DNA from: Caballeronia jiangsuensis
GTDB lineage: Bacteria > Pseudomonadota > Gammaproteobacteria > Burkholderiales > Burkholderiaceae
Reading direction: 5' to 3'
Assembly (NCBI GenBank): GCA_000648925.1
Contig: JFHF01000049.1
Coordinates: 1 to 58,520 of the forward strand
Length of the DNA stretch: 58,520 bases
In this document: positions 44,381-53,524 of the stretch, one piece after another
How positions within the stretch are numbered: the first letter of the stretch is position 1
How the letters are laid out: the number at the start of each line of letters is the position of its first letter
The notes under the pieces: generated by a model
Database searches by the model: none
Seen by the model: only the letters and a program-made list of their open reading frames with translations
What the model was told of the DNA's origin: nothing
Program-made: the position numbers and the translations under genes

Positions 44381-47034
44381 ATAGTCCGCGCTGTCACCGC
44401 GCTTATCGACGCAATCAGCTTCGGCGCGGGCACCGGTTTCGTCAGATGGGCCTGAAAGCCCGCCGCCTGCGCGCGCGAGCGCGCTTCGGCCTGTGTATGC
44501 CCCGTCAGCGCGATAGCGGGCATGCGTTCGCCAAGCGATGCGCCGCGACTCGCCTCTTCCTCACGAACGAGTCGCAAAACTTCATAGCCGTCCTGCTCGC
44601 CGCCCAAAACGATATCGCAGAGCAACACGTCGGGCCATTGCGCGCTCGGCAATGCGCGAAGCCTGGCTAACGCATCATCGCCCGATGCGCACAGGACCAC
44701 ATGCGCGCCGACTGACTCGAGCAGACCTTCAAGCGCGTCGCGCGCTTCTTCCCGATCGTCGAGCACCATCACCGTGACGCCCTTGAGCGCGTCGTCGTGC
44801 GAAGCTTCGGGAGCGGCCGTTTCGTCGAGCACCGGGCGTAAGGGCATCGTTGCGACATAGGCGACGTGCTTGTCGATGTAGCGCACCGCAAGGCTTCCGC
44901 CCGTCTCGGTCAATGCGTTCTCGAGACGCCGCACTTGCTGCTGCGAAAGATCGGCGGGATCGGGTCGCTGCCCCATCACCGTGAGACTGGCGTGATTGCC
45001 CTCGCGGAACACGCGCAACTCGATACGCTCGCTGCGCATCGCCGCGCTCATCTGCGCGCGGCACAGATCGGCGACGACCTGCTGCAACACGCTCGCATCG
45101 CCGGACACGCGCAAGCCCGGCTCGGCGATAACGGTATAAAGGTTCACGCCGCGCGCCGCGATCTCTTCATGCAGCGCATCGATGACGCCCGCAACGAGTG
45201 CATCGAGCCCGACCGCCTGCGCGGAGACCTTGCGCTGCGCATGCTCGAGCTCACCCTGCTGCCATTGCAGCGACCACATGCGCGCATACACGCCCTCGCG
45301 AGCGAGCAGTTCCTCATGCTGTCCCTGCTCGACGATACGCCCATGCTCCATCACGAGCGTCCAGTCGGCATCCACAACCGTCGAGAGGCGATGCGCGATG
45401 ACGATCGACGTGCGTCCCTTCGCGAGACGATCCAGCTCGGTCTGGATCGCGCGTTCAGAACGCGTATCGAGCGCGGAGGTGGCTTCGTCGAACACTATGA
45501 TGCGCGGGTCCTTCAAAATCGCGCGCGCGATCGCGATGCGTTGCCGTTCGCCACCCGAGAGCCGCACGCCGCGCTCGCCGACGCGCGTGTCGTAGTGATC
45601 CGGCAAGTGCTCGATGAAGCCATCGAGCTGTGCGGCGCGCGCGGCCTGTACGATCTCCGCGCGCGTGGCATCGGGGCGGCCATAAGCGATGTTGTAGGCG
45701 ATCGTATCGTTGAAGAGGACCGTGTCCTGTGGCACGATGCCGATGGTCGCGCGCAGGCTGTTCTGCGTGACGTGCGCGAGGTCTTGTCCGTCGATCCGTA
45801 TCGCGCCCGCGCTCGGCTCGTAGAGCCTGAAGAGCAGCTTCACGAGCGTCGACTTGCCCGAGCCGCTGCCCCCAACCACCGCGAGCTTCTTGCCCGGATG
45901 CGCGCGAAAATCGACATCGCGCACAATTTGCCGCGCCGGATCGTAACCGAACTCGACGTGATCGAACTCGATTTCGCCTGCTGTCACGATGAGCGGTTGC
46001 GCGCCGGTCTCGTCCACATCTTCACGCACGCGGCCGCGCGAGAGAAGAATCATGAACATGCGTTCGACGTTCACGATCGCGTCGTTGGTCTCGCGAAATA
46101 CGAAGCCCAGCGTGTTGAGCGGGTTGCATACCTGCACGATATAGGCGTTCACCAGCACGAGATCGCCGACGCTCATCGTGCCCGCAACGACCTGTTGCGC
46201 CGCGCGCAGCATCACGGCCGCAATGCCGACGGCGATGATCGTGCTCTGTCCCACGTGCAGCAGGGTGAGCGCGCGTTGATTGGCGACCCGCGCATGCACC
46301 CATTCGTTTAGCACGCTCGTGAGCCGGTTCGTTTCGATGCGCTCGCTCGCGAAGAACTTGACGGTTTCATAGTTGAGCAGGCTATCGACGAGACGACTAT
46401 CGGACTGGGCCTCAAGCCTGTTGACCGCGCGTTGAAAGCGCATGCGATAACGCGTGAAGATGAGCGTCCACACCGAATACAGCACAAACGTCACCGTAAT
46501 GATCACCATGAATTCGATCGCGTAACTGCTCATCATCACGGCAACGACCGTGCTGATTTCGATCATCACCGGCACGATGGTGAAGAACGCAGTGCCGAGT
46601 AAAAAACCGACACCGTCTGCACCTTTTTGCACGTCTCGCACGACCGCGCCGGTTTCGCGCTGCGCATGAAAGCGCGCGCCCAATGCATGAAGATGCGCGA
46701 ACGTTCGCTCTGCAAACGACGCCACGGTCCGCTGAGTGACGATGCTGAAGACTACGTCGCGTGCTTCGTTCAGCACATCGCCGAGATAGCGCAACAAGAC
46801 GTAGGCGAGAACCAGGAAGACGGGAAAGACGACGGTCGTTGCGGGATGACTGAACTCGTCGATGACGCGCTTAAGCATCAACGGAACCGACACGACCGCG
46901 AGCCGCGCGCTGATCATCAGGACAATGGCGGCGGCGGTCTGATAACGCCACGCCCACACCGCGCGCCACAGGTCGGCAACGATGCGGCGGCGCACGCGCG
47001 TGCGCTCGGCATCGGAGGACACGCCCGGCGTCAC
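44377..47034 (-). CDS. ABC exporter fused to degenerate HATPase-like and receiver domains
   Basis: 885 residues. 1-335: six-helix exporter membrane domain (Atm1/HMT type). 345-590: nucleotide-binding domain with Walker A GGSGSGKST (388-396), signature LSGGERQ (492-498), Walker B VFDEAT and H-loop His548. 605-735: a histidine-kinase-type ATPase fold (LDALVAGVIDALHEEIAARG, GDASVLQQVVADL) whose N-box Asn and G1 loop are missing, with no H-box. 751-880: receiver with DD759-760, phosphoacceptor Asp807 (LLCDIVL), Thr844 and Lys866. Normal exporters stop near 600. GTG start overlapping the upstream small gene (GTGA). Possibly a transporter gated by phosphorylation (inference). Confidence 0.88.
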   Translation of the reverse strand: MTPGVSSDAERTRVRRRIVADLWRAVWAWRYQTAAAIVLMISARLAVVSVPLMLKRVIDEFSHPATTVVFPVFLVLAYVLLRYLGDVLNEARDVVFSIVTQRTVASFAERTFAHLHALGARFHAQRETGAVVRDVQKGADGVGFLLGTAFFTIVPVMIEISTVVAVMMSSYAIEFMVIITVTFVLYSVWTLIFTRYRMRFQRAVNRLEAQSDSRLVDSLLNYETVKFFASERIETNRLTSVLNEWVHARVANQRALTLLHVGQSTIIAVGIAAVMLRAAQQVVAGTMSVGDLVLVNAYIVQVCNPLNTLGFVFRETNDAIVNVERMFMILLSRGRVREDVDETGAQPLIVTAGEIEFDHVEFGYDPARQIVRDVDFRAHPGKKLAVVGGSGSGKSTLVKLLFRLYEPSAGAIRIDGQDLAHVTQNSLRATIGIVPQDTVLFNDTIAYNIAYGRPDATRAEIVQAARAAQLDGFIEHLPDHYDTRVGERGVRLSGGERQRIAIARAILKDPRIIVFDEATSALDTRSERAIQTELDRLAKGRTSIVIAHRLSTVVDADWTLVMEHGRIVEQGQHEELLAREGVYARMWSLQWQQGELEHAQRKVSAQAVGLDALVAGVIDALHEEIAARGVNLYTVIAEPGLRVSGDASVLQQVVADLCRAQMSAAMRSERIELRVFREGNHASLTVMGQRPDPADLSQQQVRRLENALTETGGSLAVRYIDKHVAYVATMPLRPVLDETAAPEASHDDALKGVTVMVLDDREEARDALEGLLESVGAHVVLCASGDDALARLRALPSAQWPDVLLCDIVLGGEQDGYEVLRLVREEEASRGASLGERMPAIALTGHTQAEARSRAQAAGFQAHLTKPVPAPKLIASISAVTARTI

Positions 47035-47321
47035 TCCTTCCGGTCCTTGCGCTTACGGGCGTCATGTGTTGACGATGCGCCCTGGGCGCCGTTCTTTTTC
47101 TGAACGCGCTGTTCCTCGATGCGGCTTAACGTGGCAGGGTCCGTTCTGGATTGTCCGGCAGCGCCCGCACCGCCCGCGACGCCGGTGGATTTCCCCGTAT
47201 TGCCTTGCGATGACGTATTGCCCGGCGGCGCGCCAGTCTCCTGCGCCCATGCGCTTGTCACACATGTCATGCAGGCGCACGCGAATGCGACGATCGTTCG
47301 AAGTCGAAGATTGCGATTCAT
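47031..47321 (-). CDS. Small secreted Gly/Ser-rich protein
   Basis: A 96-residue protein from ATG 47321. The signal peptide is about residues 1-26 (IVAFACACMTCVTSAWA then Q). The mature part is Gly, Asn and Thr rich (GNTSSQGNTGKSTGVAGGAG), then a basic tail. Not assigned to a family. Its stop overlaps the GTG of the ABC-receiver gene (GTGA), so the two are likely co-translated. Confidence 0.65.
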   Translation of the reverse strand: MNRNLRLRTIVAFACACMTCVTSAWAQETGAPPGNTSSQGNTGKSTGVAGGAGAAGQSRTDPATLSRIEEQRVQKKNGAQGASSTHDARKRKDRKE

Positions 47322-47407
47322 CTGGCCCTTCCGTTTGCGCGAGTGCTTCGATATTCTAGTCGTCAACAGTCATGCGCGCGCCGGAATGCGTTTCCCATTG
47401 GCGGGCT

Positions 47408-49189
47408 TCACGATGACATGGCGGGGCTTCGTTTAAGATATCGCGCGATGAACGTGCGCGTTTCATCGCGAGCGAAACGCACGGCCACGCTTTCGCCGCT
47501 GACCATTTCGACGATACCTTCGCCATAGCGACGCACGACGACGCGCTCGCCCCGCTCGAAGGCGGGGATCGTCCGCTTAGGCTTCGTCGCTTCTTTCTTT
47601 CGCGCCTGCTCGACAAGCTCGCGCGGGCTCTCGATCACTTCCGGTGGATGCAGGCAGTTATCGCATACGCCACATGTCTTTCCGCCGAGTTCGTCGTCGG
47701 GCGGGGCGTAATGCACGTCCGATGATGAGTCCGCGTTGTGCGCGAAGTAATCGAGCAAAATGCGCCAGCGACATTGAGCGCTTTGCGCATAACTAATCAT
47801 GCGTTCCAGCACGGCCCGGTCTTGCTCGGCGCGCGCTACATAGGCGTGCGAAGCATCGCCGAGTTTTGCGTCAGCCTTTCTGCCGTCCTCATCGATTAGC
47901 TTCATACCACCGTGGCGCGTGCGGCGCGTCATGCCAATATCGTGGAGCAGGGTTGCCGCGACGCGCAGCTTGTTCGCGCCCACGTCGGGCAATGCGTCAC
48001 GCAGGCGCTCGAGCGGCTTCTCCAGCGTCTTGCTGCTCGTTTCGTTCGCGAGTTCACGCACCGTCCGCGCAACGCGTTCGATGGTCTGCGCACTCGGATA
48101 GCGGCCGCTCAGGAAAAACTGCTGCACCTGCTTGTCCTTCAGTTCGAACAGCAACGTGCAGCGCGCCGGCTCGCCGTCGCGTCCGCCGCGGCCCGCTTCC
48201 TGATAGTACGCGTCGAGACTGCCGGGCATCTGTGCATGGATCACGAAGCGGATATCGGGCTTGTCGATGCCCATGCCGAACGCATTGGTCGCGACCATCA
48301 CCCGCGCGCGGTCTTCCATGAAGGCGTCCTGGGACGCCGATCGCGCGCCGGCCGCGAGCTTGCCATGATAGCGCTCCGCTGCAACGCCCGCTTCGATCAG
48401 GGCCTCATGAAGCGCCTCGCATTCCCCGACAGTCGCACAATAGACGATGCCGCTGCCCTTCTCGCTGCACGTCAACTCTACGACCCGCTTGCGCTTCTCC
48501 TCGGGGTTCGTCATTTGTTCGACGCCGAAACGCAAATTTTCGCGATAGACGCCTGTATGAATGACATTGGCCGCCCGCATCTGAAGCTCACGCATGATAT
48601 CGGTCATGACCGCAGGCGTCGCCGTTGCGGTGAGTGCGAGTATCGGCGGGCGCCCCAGTAACTTTATCGCCTGAATCAATTCAACATACGCGGGACGAAA
48701 GTCGTGTCCCCACTGCGAAATGCAATGCGCCTCGTCGACGACGACGAGCGCGAGCTCGGGTACATCCAGCGCCTGGAGTTGCGCGAGGAACTCCGGGTCG
48801 ACCAGACGTTCCGGTGTAACGAACAGCATGCGCAGCGCGTGCCTGGCGAGCGCGTCCATTGCATCATGCAACTCGCTCGCGGACAGCGCGCTGTTGAGCA
48901 CGGCATTTGCAATGCCGGCCTCGGTCAACTTCGTCGCCTGATCGCGCATGAGCGATATGAGCGGCGATACGATGAGCGTCATGCCTTCGAATTGCAGCGC
49001 GGGCAGTTGGTAACATAGCGACTTGCCCGCACCGGTCGGCATGACAGCCAAGGTATCGTGCCCGTCCATCACACTGCGGATGACGTCCTCCTGCCCTGCT
49101 CGCAGATTCGGAAATCCGAAAACCCGGCGCAATGCATTTTCCATTTCCCGGTCGAGCGGCTTGCGCACGGGCTTCATTGTCGGATTCAT
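47408..49189 (-). CDS. recQ: RecQ family ATP-dependent DNA helicase
   Basis: 593 residues, 3'-5' helicase. Start at 49189 (MNPTMKPVRKPLDREMENAL); the longer frame is unsupported. Walker A MPTGAGKS (50-57), VVVDEAHCISQWGHDF, LTATATPAV, YQEAGRGGRDG and the zinc cluster CRWRILLDYF with CGVCDNC are intact. After the zinc region only about 80 residues remain, ending FERGERVVVRRYGEG and a short beta-like domain. The usual winged helix and HRDC are not evident, so it is a short-form RecQ. Confidence 0.92.
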   Translation of the reverse strand: MNPTMKPVRKPLDREMENALRRVFGFPNLRAGQEDVIRSVMDGHDTLAVMPTGAGKSLCYQLPALQFEGMTLIVSPLISLMRDQATKLTEAGIANAVLNSALSASELHDAMDALARHALRMLFVTPERLVDPEFLAQLQALDVPELALVVVDEAHCISQWGHDFRPAYVELIQAIKLLGRPPILALTATATPAVMTDIMRELQMRAANVIHTGVYRENLRFGVEQMTNPEEKRKRVVELTCSEKGSGIVYCATVGECEALHEALIEAGVAAERYHGKLAAGARSASQDAFMEDRARVMVATNAFGMGIDKPDIRFVIHAQMPGSLDAYYQEAGRGGRDGEPARCTLLFELKDKQVQQFFLSGRYPSAQTIERVARTVRELANETSSKTLEKPLERLRDALPDVGANKLRVAATLLHDIGMTRRTRHGGMKLIDEDGRKADAKLGDASHAYVARAEQDRAVLERMISYAQSAQCRWRILLDYFAHNADSSSDVHYAPPDDELGGKTCGVCDNCLHPPEVIESPRELVEQARKKEATKPKRTIPAFERGERVVVRRYGEGIVEMVSGESVAVRFARDETRTFIARYLKRSPAMSS

Positions 49190-49289
49190 ATGAGTCGATC
49201 GTTTGAGGTTGTATTGGGCGCGCGCCAGACGAACAGACGCATTCCGCGCTCTATACAGGCAGCGGAAGTCGGATCTTGCGATGAATGAT

Positions 49290-49487
49290 TTACTTGCTGG
49301 TGCTTTCCGGTCGTTCAGGCCCGTCCGCGGCAGCATTGCTCGTAGTGACGCCTTGCGCGTCTTCTGCGCTGATCGACGCTATTGCCTGCTCCCAAAACTC
49401 CTCCGCGCGTCCCTCAGGGGAGCCCTCCCGCTCCCATATCTCATAGGCACGGCGGCGAATGCGGTCTTGCTCTTTCTGTTCATCCAT
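49290..49487 (-). CDS. DUF2934 family small protein
   Basis: 65 residues. IRRRAYEIWEREGSPEGRAEEFWEQA is the DUF2934 core (here split by me as IRRRAYEIWEREG and SPEGRAEEFWEQA). GGGAG lies 6 bases before the ATG at 49487. Function unknown; common in Burkholderiaceae and Rhizobiales stress islands. Confidence 0.8.
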   Translation of the reverse strand: MDEQKEQDRIRRRAYEIWEREGSPEGRAEEFWEQAIASISAEDAQGVTTSNAAADGPERPESTSK

Positions 49488-49607
49488 GACCATCTCCCAG
49501 TAATGCGGCAACGTCGCCGCCGGATCGGAGCTTGCACGCTACTAACGCAACCATCGTGCCGCGTGCGTTATCGGCGCCCGTCTTTCGAAAAGAAGATCCT
49601 AGGGGAT

Positions 49608-49995
49608 TCAAGCAGTGCGCGAGGCCGCGCTCTTGTCTTGTGCTTTTGCGAGCCGCCGCGCAATCTCAGCTGCCGCACCGACGTCATCCGTCGAGCTCAC
49701 GGACCCGCTTTCCGATGCGAGCTTCAAATAGGCCGCGGCGAGCTTGCGCAACTCGTCCTCGGTTGCGTCTTCGACGCCGATCAACTGGTTGCTCGCCAGA
49801 CGATGCGACGCCAGCAACTTCAACCGAGATCACTGCAAGGCCGAATGCGACTGGCGAGCCCGCCCATCGGGTGACGGCGCTCGCAAGCGCGTCGAACGCT
49901 CGTGCGATCGGATGCGCCTTGGCGTATCCCGGACTCGACGTCGTGGGCACGGTGTCCATCGGCTCTGCATCGGGAACTGCGTTTTGTTGATTCAT
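49608..49995 (-). pseudogene. Low-affinity iron permease family protein with internal deletion
   Basis: From ATG 49995: MNQQNAVPDAEPMDTVPTTS, then IARAFDALASAVTRWAGSPV and FGLAVISV, the start of the permease membrane domain. Immediately after, sequence jumps (with a frame change near 49820) to KLLASHRLASNQLIGVEDAT and the C-terminal helix to 49608. The central membrane helices expected between these parts, roughly 80 residues, are missing. A clean internal deletion has removed the pore region. Confidence 0.75.
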
Positions 49996-50355
49996 TTCGC
50001 GGCGTAAAAGTAGGTCGACCGCGAATTTATCAATCGCACCTTTCGAAGGACAGACTCCGTGCGGATGCTTTTTCGTGTCCTTCGCATTTGCGTTGATCTC
50101 GCTGGGCGCAACGAGTGCGAGGCCGGCCCCTTGCGCGTGCTCGATGCTTCCGTTACATGGCCGGGATCGATCATGCAGACGCGCTCCGGCCGCGCGCGAT
50201 GCGCCTCGACGCCGAGTTCGCCGCCATGCTTCAGGGTGCCATACAACGCCCGTAGATTCGCATTCGCTCCCGCCCTTGATATGCGCGACAAAAAACGGCC
50301 AGGCCCGCACTTTGCTTTGAATGGCGACGATCACATTATTCGAACGGAGAACGCA

Positions 50356-50892
50356 ATGCCTACGACCCCGGCACAAGCTACCACCGCCGCTTCCCGCCCC
50401 GCGCAAACTCAAGACGCCATCGAATTGCTGAAAGACGATCATCGCGCCATCGAGAAGCTCTTCGAGGCGTTCCAGAAAGCGAAGGACGACGATCTCGGTG
50501 CGAAGTCCGCACTCGTTCGACGCGCGTGCGAAGAACTCACTGTTCACGCAATGATCGAAGAACAGCTACTTTATCCGGCTGCGCAGAAAGCGTTACACCA
50601 GCGCGACCGGCCCGACGTCGAAGAAGCGTATGTCGAGCACTATCTCGTGAAGGTGCTGATCGACAAGTTCATGACGCTGAAGGCGGGCGAAGCTGGTTTC
50701 GATGCAACCTTCAAAGTGATGAGCGAGATGGTGCGACATCACATCGAAGAGGAAGAGGCGGATCTCTTCCCCAAGCTGCGAGAGTCCGGCACCGATCTGG
50801 ACGCGCTCGGCAAGAAACTGTTGCAGCGCAAGGAAGAACTCGAATCGAAGATCCCAAAGGATGCGGGCGATAACACAGAGCGCCTGCATTGA
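50356..50892 (+). CDS. Hemerythrin HHE-domain protein (soluble)
   Basis: 178 residues; start ATG 50356 with CGGAG upstream. Di-iron ligand pattern: LLKDDHRAIEKLFEAF, TVHAMIEEQLLYPAA, VEHYLVKVLIDKF and VRHHIEEEEADLFPKL. The N-terminus is Ala/Thr rich and there is no membrane segment, unlike the hemerythrin at 17841. Likely binds O2 or senses oxidants. Codon and residue composition match neighbours. Confidence 0.88.
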   Translation: MPTTPAQATTAASRPAQTQDAIELLKDDHRAIEKLFEAFQKAKDDDLGAKSALVRRACEELTVHAMIEEQLLYPAAQKALHQRDRPDVEEAYVEHYLVKVLIDKFMTLKAGEAGFDATFKVMSEMVRHHIEEEEADLFPKLRESGTDLDALGKKLLQRKEELESKIPKDAGDNTERLH

Positions 50893-50910
50893 TCCTTACT
50901 CCTCCGTGAG

Positions 50911-51219
50911 TCACCCTCGCAGCGCGTCGAACACATTGGCAAATGCCCGGTGGGTTGACGCGCTCAATCCCGCGCCGACCGCTGTCTGAACCGTGCGCCG
51001 CATTCGAAGAATGGCGACGCTGACAAGCGTGAGCGCAATCAACTCGGCATTCGGCGTGCGCAGAAGCCACGACGGGGTGCCCGCTAGCAGCGTGCGCGAT
51101 GGCACGCGCGCAGCGCGTGTGACACGCGATGGATCATCGGCGACGTGTGCGGCAATTAGCTCCGCGCGCGATTCCGCCCTGCGAGCGAGCACCGCTCCCT
51201 GAGCGTCGGCATGCTTCAT
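50911..51219 (-). CDS. Small membrane-associated protein in YqjK/DUF3318 position
   Basis: 102 residues with one hydrophobic segment (about 73-87, AELIALTLVSVAILR) and a basic Arg-rich N-terminal half. ATG at 51219 overlaps the TGA of the holin-like gene (ATGA), so it was translated with it. In the common YqjD-YqjE-YqjK arrangement the third gene has this size and layout; the match to YqjK or DUF3318 is positional, not by motif. Confidence 0.6.
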   Translation of the reverse strand: MKHADAQGAVLARRAESRAELIAAHVADDPSRVTRAARVPSRTLLAGTPSWLLRTPNAELIALTLVSVAILRMRRTVQTAVGAGLSASTHRAFANVFDALRG

Positions 51220-51606
51220 TGCGCGGCCTCGTTGATGGCATCCATATCGCGTTGCAGTTCCTGGCGCAGCATCTGAAACGGTTGCGCCGCCTTGCGCGAC
51301 ATCATCACGGTGACGGCGATGACCGCGACGGCGAACCATGCCCCGCCACGCATTAGGCCGTTAGCACTAGATACGGCGTGCACTGGCCGCGGTCACGATC
51401 ACCGCTATCGACACGAAAGACAGCGTGAACAACGCGCCGATCGTCAATGCGACGAGCGCAAACATCTCGTGCGGCACGCGCTTCGTGGTCTCGGCGAGTT
51501 CGATAGGAATCAGCTCGCCATAACGACGAGGCGTCTCGTGCAGAAGTGACCGACCCTGCGCTAATTGGCGAATTTTCTCTGGATTGTCATCGTGCTTCTC
51601 CAGCAA
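51216..51606 (-). pseudogene. Phage-holin-family (YqjE-like) membrane protein, frameshifted
   Basis: The first frame (TTG 51606) gives RYGELIPIELAETTKRVPHE and helix MFALVALTIGALFTLSFVSI, ending early at 51367. With one base skipped near 51382 the sequence continues HAVSSANGLMRGGAWFAVAV, IAVTVMMSRKAAQPFQMLRQ and ends MDAINEAAQ at 51216. Together these are the two helices and the PFxxxRxEL tail of YqjE-like proteins (about 130 residues). The distal part alone could start at ATG 51353. Confidence 0.7.
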
Positions 51607-52001
51607 GCGTCAGTCGGAACGAGGCGTCACGACTTATAAACACAACTCTGTGACGAGAGCACCGCGCATGCAAAAAATACTGTCTGCAACGGCCTCGCCG
51701 CGCTCCTCCCGGCCGAGGATCCCCCTCATTGTCGTTGACCAGGCACACAGGATTACACCGTGCGCGTTGAATCGTCCGCGGGCGTAGATTCGGATGAGTA
51801 GATCAGCATGATGTGACGTTGCGTCCACCGGTAGACAAGCGGCGCGAAACCGCCGTCAATAACGCAGCTACGGTGTGTGCATGGTCCGCTGACATGGCTG
51901 ACGACCTCGAAGAAGCCTGTGCGCCATAACGGCATAGTCTCCCGATGTCCCAGCATGCGAGCGCCACTGGGACTTTTGGGAACACACCGATCACCCGGTC
52001 G
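51607..52001. other. Intergenic, no gene recognised
   Basis: 395 bases upstream of the holin-like gene and downstream of the DUF4142 gene. Only short unsupported frames are present. Confidence 0.45.
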
Positions 52002-52532
52002 TTACTCCACGCCCTTTTTTGCGGCCAGCGCTCGTGCCATTTCAAGATGATGCTGAATCGTCGGCAGCGCCTTAGTTGCAGCTTTTTTTAGCTCAGAATT
52101 CTGTCCCTCTTGGGCTTCCTTTTGGAAAGCCGCGACCGCCTTCTGATGTCCGTCGACCCCAACGGTCTTGATGTAGGCAGCGTCAAACGCCTTCCCCTTC
52201 AACGGTTTAAGCGCATCGAGCACGGCGGGGTCCGAATTATCTTTAGGGACCGCAACGCCGCGCGGGGCCGCCATCTTGAGTTGAACTGTCAGCTTGGTGT
52301 GATCCACCATCATGCGATGGGCGAATTCTTTAACGTCTTTGTCTTGCGACTGCTTCGTGGCAAGTTTCGCCGTGTCAATTTCAGTCGAACTTGATTCTGA
52401 TGCAGCCTGAACGAACGCCTTATCGACGGGAGAGAGGTCATTTCCTTGCGTCGTACTAGCAGCTTGCGTTTGAGCACACACTGGCGTTAAAACGCCAAAT
52501 AGCGCGACAAACATCGTTGCGCGGATAGCCAT
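52002..52532 (-). CDS. DUF4142 ferritin-like periplasmic protein
   Basis: 176 residues with a signal peptide (about 1-20, VALFGVLTPVCA then Q). Core motifs of DUF4142: DKAFVQAASESSSTEIDTAK, DVKEFAHRMMVDHTKL and AYIKTVGVDGHQKAVAAFQK. Start at 52532 has GGAG about 9 bases upstream. The family is a predicted four-helix bundle in the periplasm with unknown role; often with other stress genes. Confidence 0.88.
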   Translation of the reverse strand: MAIRATMFVALFGVLTPVCAQTQAASTTQGNDLSPVDKAFVQAASESSSTEIDTAKLATKQSQDKDVKEFAHRMMVDHTKLTVQLKMAAPRGVAVPKDNSDPAVLDALKPLKGKAFDAAYIKTVGVDGHQKAVAAFQKEAQEGQNSELKKAATKALPTIQHHLEMARALAAKKGVE

Positions 52533-53065
52533 ACTTGTCTCCACGGGATGCTCCTTGGAATGTCATGTCGGGCTTGGTGATCAGCAACCGCTGTGCCGTA
52601 CAACGCACACTGCGCACTGCGCCTGCTTCTCCTCGCCGGCGCGCTGGCCGTCGCGATGTAAGAGGCCGTGGCCGCCGCACGAGTACAACGCCGCGGCTAT
52701 ACCGGCGTTGCACGATGGCAAATGGCCGCGCACTATCCAATATAGCTTCCCGGGGGCACCGTCTCGTATGGTTTCCTTCCCCAAGGTCTTCCCACCTGCC
52801 CACAGGCGTTGTTCGAGCTCACCGGTAACGTCGAGGCAGGCGTCGGCGAACCGAATAGCTTTGACGAGACTTCGCACGTGCCGCGGACGGGCAAAAAGGC
52901 AGCGGGTTGCGATTACACGACCGCAGACCCGGGAATAGCAATCTGCTTGGCTGCATCGGCACCGGGCGCGCCCGTTATCACGCTCGAATCTGCCGGCGCC
53001 CCGGCGCGCGAGAGCTCACGAGGACCGGCCGACTGTCGAAACTGCTGCAAGCTGTTGCTGCTAGG
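52533..53065. other. Intergenic, no gene recognised
   Basis: 533 bases. Frames on both strands are short or compositionally poor. A minus-strand frame at 52581-52877 starts MRSLVKAIRFADACLDVTGE but shows no family motif, so it is not annotated as a gene. Confidence 0.4.
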
Positions 53066-53377
53066 TCAACGCTCAGCGTTTTGCCAGCCCGGTAAGTCAT
53101 TCACACGATCGCTAAGTCCATCCTCGATGAAATCGTCCTCGAAGCTGCAGCCGATTAGTTCGTCGTATTTCGTCGGCTCGCTGCTGACGATGGCTCGGAA
53201 CATCTGAATCAATGCGTTTCCGTCTTGCAGGTGGGCGACGACAACTCGAGCAGTACGCAACGAGACAGACTCTCGGACAGGCGGGGCTGTACTTCCGTCA
53301 TGCAAGTCAAATGCGAAACGATGGATCTCCTCATGCCCTTCAGGAAGCACGGTATGACCCCAAATAGTCGCTCTCAT
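53066..53377 (-). CDS. Hypothetical protein (103 aa)
   Basis: Unrecognised. Composition is protein-like: MRATIWGHTVLPEGHEEIHR, VVAHLQDGNALIQMFRAIVS and an acidic FEDDFIEDGLSDRVNDLPGW tail. Only a weak ribosome-binding site precedes the ATG at 53377. It lies downstream of a decayed DUF3597 gene on the same strand. Confidence 0.55.
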   Translation of the reverse strand: MRATIWGHTVLPEGHEEIHRFAFDLHDGSTAPPVRESVSLRTARVVVAHLQDGNALIQMFRAIVSSEPTKYDELIGCSFEDDFIEDGLSDRVNDLPGWQNAER

Positions 53378-53524
53378 GATCCGCGCGATGAACTCTTCTG
53401 TTGATGTTGAAGCAATGTACGTGCCGAAGTTTCAAGCTCTCAGACCCTCCCGCACCCGTCACAGAAGCGGCTGCAGATGAGTGCTTCAGCAAGTTCCTAG
53501 CCTTGAGACCGCTATCAGGCTGAG

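Noticed and set aside
44866..46311. 481-residue plus-strand frame opposite the ABC-receiver gene
   Set aside because: Shadow of the nucleotide-binding domain; composition dominated by Arg, His and Asp.
51216..51353. 45-residue small protein as a separate gene
   Set aside because: It stitches onto the upstream frame as the second helix and tail of a YqjE-like protein, so it is better explained as part of a frameshifted gene.
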